19,652 nt of DNA from a bacterium (GTDB taxonomy: Bacteria > Patescibacteriota > Patescibacteriia > Patescibacteriales > Patescibacteriaceae): contig JAKAFD010000011.1 in assembly GCA_021818075.1 (NCBI GenBank), positions 1 to 19,652 of the forward strand. The letters are read 5' to 3'. This document shows positions 19,251 through 19,652 of the stretch, one piece after another; the stretch's first letter is position 1; every line of letters starts with the position of its first letter. The notes beneath the pieces are model-generated. The model saw only the letters and a program-made list of their open reading frames with translations, was not told the origin of the DNA and searched no databases. The position numbers were made by a program, and so were the translations under genes.

Positions 19251-19652
19251 TTAGGGGCAGCTGCCGTTATCGCCGATGGACATCGGCAGACCGTTGCAGC
19301 AGGAAGCGTTAGTCTGGTTAGCCGTGCAATCCGGACCGCTGCAAGGTTTAAAACAATTTTGATAAATATCTTTTAAACCGGAACCGACTTGCGACCGATA
19401 AATGGTGGAGATATAAAACTGGCTGTGATGAATTAAGGCCACCGTCTGATCAGCTTCGTTATCCGGCGGATTACTGGTGTCTTTATTGGTTTTTTCCAGC
19501 CAATAACCAATCGGTTCTTTAGACTGGCTCCATAAATTAATCAATTTATGCGTCACCTTTTTCTGACCGTTATCAACCACCGCATCGCCGCTGGCAATAG
19601 TGGCCGCCATCATCAATTTATTAAAAGTTATCTGCACCGGCGCAATCAAATC
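19251..19652 (-). CDS. C-terminal part of an extracytoplasmic protein, 5' end outside window
   Basis: The frame is open to the window edge (133 residues visible), so its true start lies beyond; the TTG at 19649 need not be a start. No family is recognised. The visible part has a mixed alpha/beta stretch (TFNKLMMAATIASGD, VTHKLINLWSQSKEPIGYW) and an end with six cysteines (NCFKPCSGPDC...ASCCNGLPM...GSCP), similar in style to the cysteine-rich giant protein that starts 3 nt downstream. The two are almost certainly co-transcribed and probably act together outside the membrane. Real CDS status is supported by the tight junction and shared composition. Confidence 0.7.
   Translation of the reverse strand, partial: DLIAPVQITFNKLMMAATIASGDAVVDNGQKKVTHKLINLWSQSKEPIGYWLEKTNKDTSNPPDNEADQTVALIHHSQFYISTIYRSQVGSGLKDIYQNCFKPCSGPDCTANQTNASCCNGLPMSIGDNGSCP

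Noticed and set aside
1..19652. Alternative genetic code (TGA as Gly)
   Set aside because: TGA ends ftsA and the 95-residue membrane protein at positions that make sense, and no conserved protein needs TGA read-through.

Overview
The window looks like part of a bacterial chromosome, most likely from the Candidate Phyla Radiation (Patescibacteria, Parcubacteria-like). I base this on compact, nearly same-strand gene packing, many genes without a clear Shine-Dalgarno sequence, a class III-only ribonucleotide reductase locus, proline/alanine-rich single-pass membrane proteins ending in thrombospondin type 3 calcium motifs, and a giant cysteine-rich surface protein next to housekeeping division genes. 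No marker gene settles the lineage, so this is inference. TGA is used as a stop (end of ftsA, end of the 95-residue membrane protein), so the TGA-to-glycine code of Gracilibacteria/SR1 is not in use. Every protein gene is on the minus strand; only a tRNA-Gly is on the plus strand.

Layout, low to high coordinates (transcription runs right to left). 1-1200: the 5' part of a membrane-anchored transglutaminase-like protein gene behind an AlkD-type DNA glycosylase gene. 1229-1337: tRNA-Gly(CCC) with encoded CCA, then a bidirectional terminator shared with a cupin gene (1344-1727). 1751-1992: tRNA-Pro(CGG), tRNA-Pro(GGG) and tRNA-Ala(CGC), none with encoded CCA, directly behind a CCA-adding-type nucleotidyltransferase gene (1999-3492). 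3507-4120: an O6-alkylguanine methyltransferase domain protein and a small membrane protein. 4129-7655: the nrd block nrdR, nrdD, a separate small ORF carrying the glycyl-radical tail of NrdD, and nrdG. It is driven by a near-consensus promoter whose start region holds an NrdR-box-like palindrome overlapping a perfect DnaA-box match. 7656-8039 has no gene but is dense in signals: that promoter and several hairpins, two of which look like terminators for ftsZ. 8040-10559: ftsZ and ftsA. 10581-11401: an undecaprenol/diacylglycerol kinase and ybeY. 11401-13639: two membrane proteins with thrombospondin type 3 repeats. 13728-19652: an 1839-residue secreted or membrane-anchored protein with about 120 cysteines, TIG-like, Ig-like and fibronectin III-like domains, preceded by the cut-off end of another extracytoplasmic gene.

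How the parts work together: the nrd block is a self-contained anaerobic dNTP supply unit (repressor, catalytic subunit in two pieces, activase). ftsA/ftsZ form the division core. UdpK and YbeY support envelope lipid recycling and ribosome maturation. The right third encodes cell-surface architecture. The most unusual elements are the split NrdD, the paired heptad-repeat arrays between nrdR and nrdD, and the giant protein with a T4SS-pilin-like two-helix N-terminus.
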